Source: Xanthostigma xanthostigma (Eukaryota > Arthropoda > Insecta > Raphidioptera > Raphidiidae). Taken from it: a DNA stretch of 64,000 nucleotides. The stretch is from the NCBI GenBank assembly GCA_963575645.1, contig OY754475.1:2976001-3040000 (forward strand), given 5' to 3'. A program made the position numbers and the translations under genes. The notes beneath the pieces are model-generated. The model was given only the letters and a program-made list of their open reading frames with translations. It ran no database searches and was not told the DNA's origin. Positions 61,117 through 64,000 of this stretch are shown piece by piece; position 1 is the stretch's first letter, and the number at the start of each line of letters is the position of its first letter.

Positions 61117-61892
61117 CAATAATTTCTGAGTTAAAAGCGGGAGAGACTTGATTTTTGGGTAAATCACGCACCAAAGATGTATGTCTCTCTCCGCTTTAAC
61201 TTCGAAAATTTTAGAGAAAATCAGGCATTTAAAGATGTTGATAAAAACTACCCTCGGCTTTTACTCGGTATCAAATGCTGGGTTTCTATACAGATAATCT
61301 AAAAGTTGTTTTTGTGTATTCTACCCCGCTCGGTTTTTTTTTCTCAACTCGATTTTTGGGATAGGTGTTTGTACATCCCTGATTATTTATTGTGCTGTTT
61401 TTATATTGAATTACATCTAATATTTTTATATTAAAGAGTTTTGTACGTTTTGTACCCGTATATCTTTTTTATTATAAAAACAGTTTTTATACACGTGCAT
61501 AAGTTTTGCTTAGCGTCCCGCAGGGAGAAAAATTACCTACCGTAAACAATATTCGTGGGGAAAAACTAGTAAATATTACACAAATAAAAATAAAAAAGAA
61601 TAATAAATTGAACGCACAAAAAATAGGTTCTGCTAGCATGTTCACAAAATTAGTTTAATGGGCACTACAAGTTTTTTTATCAATTTGTTAACTTATGAAT
61701 ATTTCGATCATTCACTGGGTTTCTTTGCTTCTTCGAGTTCCAATACTTAAGTTTTCAAATTAAATAAAGAGGTTCCCTAGGGATTGATTAAAACTGCTGG
61801 GATTTGCAATAAAGGTTTTTTAACGAGAATAAATAAAACGTTTTTTTGTATATTATTATATATTTTGCCATTGTAGAAGTTTTTAAAGATTC

Positions 61893-61993
61893 TTAACTTT
61901 TTGAGACACGGTCGCCTAAATTTTGGGGAACCCGCTCCATCAGTGTGGACTGCACGGCTTCCTGGAGACTTTTTTGGGTCGCCGATGACAAAT
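61893..61993 (-). pseudogene. GC-rich coding-like patch, possible terminal exon or transposase remnant
   Basis: About 100 bases near 50% G+C in an AT-rich setting. On the minus strand an acceptor-like atttcag precedes a frame that reads LSSATQKSLQEAVQSTLMER, then VPQNLGDRVSKS and TAA. The 'N-L-x-x-R-V' ending recalls the C-termini of Tc1-like transposases, but the match is too short to decide. A second frame through the same bases is open for 66 codons. Confidence 0.3.
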
Positions 61994-62459
61994 CTGAAAT
62001 TAAAAATATTTTTTGCAATTGTATTTATATTAATTCAGCTGTCTACAATATCCGGCATTATTGTTTTTATGAAGAAATAAAAACACATTTAAAATTCAAT
62101 AACAAATACGTCATTAATATATTCAACACACAGTTTATTTGGAACGTATCTTGTTAAAAAGCAATATTAGGCAACGATTAACAAATGTTTTTAATTAATT
62201 TTGAGTTCATTTCAGTTTCGTAATAGAACTGGATATACCGCATTATGTTTAGAGGTCTATCAAGGTTACTGCACTTCTGTTTCAAACATATGACTCGAGA
62301 TCCAAATGCCTTAACTGTACCACGAGTGTTGTCTGCTGTAAAAAATTAATCGACTCTCTCATGAGTTAAGCCTCTGTAGCTCAAAGAATAACTCAGCCTT
62401 CCGGTAAATCCTCAAACGTTATGAATACTTTCTATAGGCATTGCGATTATTGAAAAATA

Positions 62460-62632
62460 AAATCTATACTTTGTAAATTTGGAAGCAGGAGGTTAATCTC
62501 CAAAACTCATCCGATTTCAAAAATGTTTTCACCAATATTTAGAACGGACCTTCAGGATGAATGTGGGCTATATATTGTCGCGTTAAAAAAAAGCGCTTTT
62601 CTGGAACGCATGTCGACAAGAAAAACGGAACA
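62460..62632 (-). repeat. RTE-like 3' tail, family A
   Basis: Reverse copy from 'aatctatactttgtaaattt' through 'ggttaatctcc', 'accaatatttagaacggacc' and 'aaaagcgcttttctgg'. The head region is decayed. Confidence 0.55.
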
Positions 62633-63072
62633 TTTATTTTGTTCAACTAATCTTACAGCAAACAATAGTTAGCGTGGTTAGCACGACACTGGGTTTATTG
62701 GACGTAGTAACAATTTTTCGTTCTTATGTGATTGTTGAATGAAGAAATAATGGTGACACACGACGTTCATAATTTTGTGACTATAATGATCATATAAGTT
62801 GATATACGGTCGGAGATGCATTTAGACCAAACCGTGGTAGACGATGATTAACGCCGAAGATAAGACAAACGTTAAAGCCGAGGCAATCACCTTGACACAG
62901 AATTTGGTTCCCTTTCTTTTACTTGTATCTTTCCTTGACTTTACAAGTTCAGTGTAACTACGGTTCTAACCGCACCCAGTGTAGGTACACTGAATCTTTC
63001 ACTGCCGTAACTAGAGTAAAAATATTCATGTCAGTATCGTGTGTACAAGCAGGGACAACATTATTTTTGTAA

Positions 63073-63580
63073 AGGTGGCACTTCGCATGGCTATTTGTGT
63101 TCGCTATTGGGTGTTTGTTGTATTTGGCAAAATATATGACGTTCAAGACAAACATGCAAATAGAGGCAAATACGACCATCCACACATGACAGTAAAATAG
63201 CAAACACACAAACATTTGGCAGCAGAACGCAAGGTTCAAAATTCCAGGAATTTTAACACTGTTTCATTGTCCCAATTCATTTTCAATAGTAATTGTTCCA
63301 GTTCTCGCTCACAGCACAGACAAAAATACTGCACGTCCGTACAGGTTCATGGCGCGTGCGCTTCTGAATATGGCCATTTTATTTGCGTATTTGCCTATTT
63401 GACTCCTTTGATGTGCCTCGAAAAACCGACAAGCGCACGGTGACGCGTATTTGGTATTGGCCTTATTTGTCAAATAGGCAAATAAGGCCAACACTTTGTC
63501 AAACAGACTGTCCACACTTGGTAAGTGTTTGCCAAATATGCCAAATACACAAATACAAATAGCCATGTGAAGTGCCGGGA
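63073..63580. mobile_element. 508-bp Harbinger-like MITE, family H3, copy 2
   Basis: Same inverted ends as copy 1 (AGGTGGCACTTCGCATGGCT at the left, one change). TAA duplicated at 63070-63072 and 63581-63583. Few substitutions and small indels separate it from the copy at 55792, so both moved fairly recently. Confidence 0.85.
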
Positions 63581-63719
63581 TAACGTTGAAGGGGAGAAAC
63601 CTTGGTAACACATAATTGAAACGGATTCATAACTCTTTACCCGTGAGCTTATGTGGGTGAAACGAACACGTTTTTTGAAGAGTTTCTTGTTTATTTTTCG
63701 CCTATTCCTATAGAAATAA

Positions 63720-64000
63720 AGTCCGCTGGCCACGAGGCTAGAAACGCTGCTAGATTCATTGCTATAAATTTTCTAGCGCTGGTTTTCTTGATTGCTGTTA
63801 AGTGCTCGCTTCACACGAAACTATTTGACAGTTCGAATATAAACACAGAGCAAGACTTGTGTGTTGTCTGACTCTGAGAAGACTGACGCCATGTTGGTTT
63901 GTGGGCGTTTGTTCAAGTGTCCACGTGACACGATACTGCTTCCTGATTGGTTCTTGCACATACCAGCAGCAAATCTGGCAGGGAAAATAGCATGTGGCAC
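63720..64000. mobile_element. Harbinger-like MITE, family H2, partial at window edge
   Basis: Left end AGTCCGCTGGCCACGAGGCT preceded by TAA. The interior phrase 'tttgtgggcgtttgttcaag' matches the H2 element at 35823. The right end lies beyond the window. Confidence 0.5.

Overview
The window is AT-rich, intron-rich animal DNA, and the genes in it place it in an insect. The two clear genes both belong to the Osiris (DUF1676) family, which is known from insects: a signal peptide, a two-Cys or amphipathic N-terminal region, a motif of the form F-x-x-T/S-H/T-x-V/I-x-V close to the membrane, then a long K/L/I/G-rich hydrophobic stretch. The order of insect cannot be fixed from the sequence. The dispersed repeats (RTE-like tails, Harbinger-like and hAT-like MITEs, Penelope-type hammerhead motifs) occur in many orders.

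Layout. 1-12.2 kb: no gene; decayed repeats, a 228-bp tandem repeat, an inverted-repeat element and one Penelope-type hammerhead motif. 12.46-24.3 kb, minus strand: a complete five-coding-exon Osiris gene (347 aa) with a probable 5' non-coding exon and TATA box. Its long introns hold RTE-like tails and minisatellite-like repeats. 24.3-37.7 kb: intergenic; a 5'-truncated jockey-like LINE, other RT tails, a mariner-like remnant, a second and better hammerhead motif, and a Harbinger-like MITE. 37.8-42.3 kb, minus strand: a second, divergent Osiris-like gene (three coding exons, 506 aa) with an N-glycosylation-rich repeat, an RSRR furin-type site and a C-terminal tail carrying two CX5C cysteine pairs. 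42.3-49 kb: intergenic, with several short elements that have diagnostic target-site duplications. 49.27-49.66 kb, plus strand: first coding exon and a 23-nt second exon of an unrecognised gene that must continue to the right. 49.7-64 kb: MITE-rich DNA (a hAT nested in another MITE, two copies of a 0.5-kb Harbinger-like MITE), a third hammerhead-like motif, and an unexplained intronless ORF at 60.67-61.27 kb.

The two Osiris-family genes lie on the same strand about 14.6 kb apart, coding region to coding region, as expected for part of an Osiris cluster. Proteins of this family are secretory-pathway or membrane proteins of cuticle-forming epithelia. Exon limits were set by hand from consensus splice sites and reading-frame continuity. 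They have not been checked against transcripts or databases.
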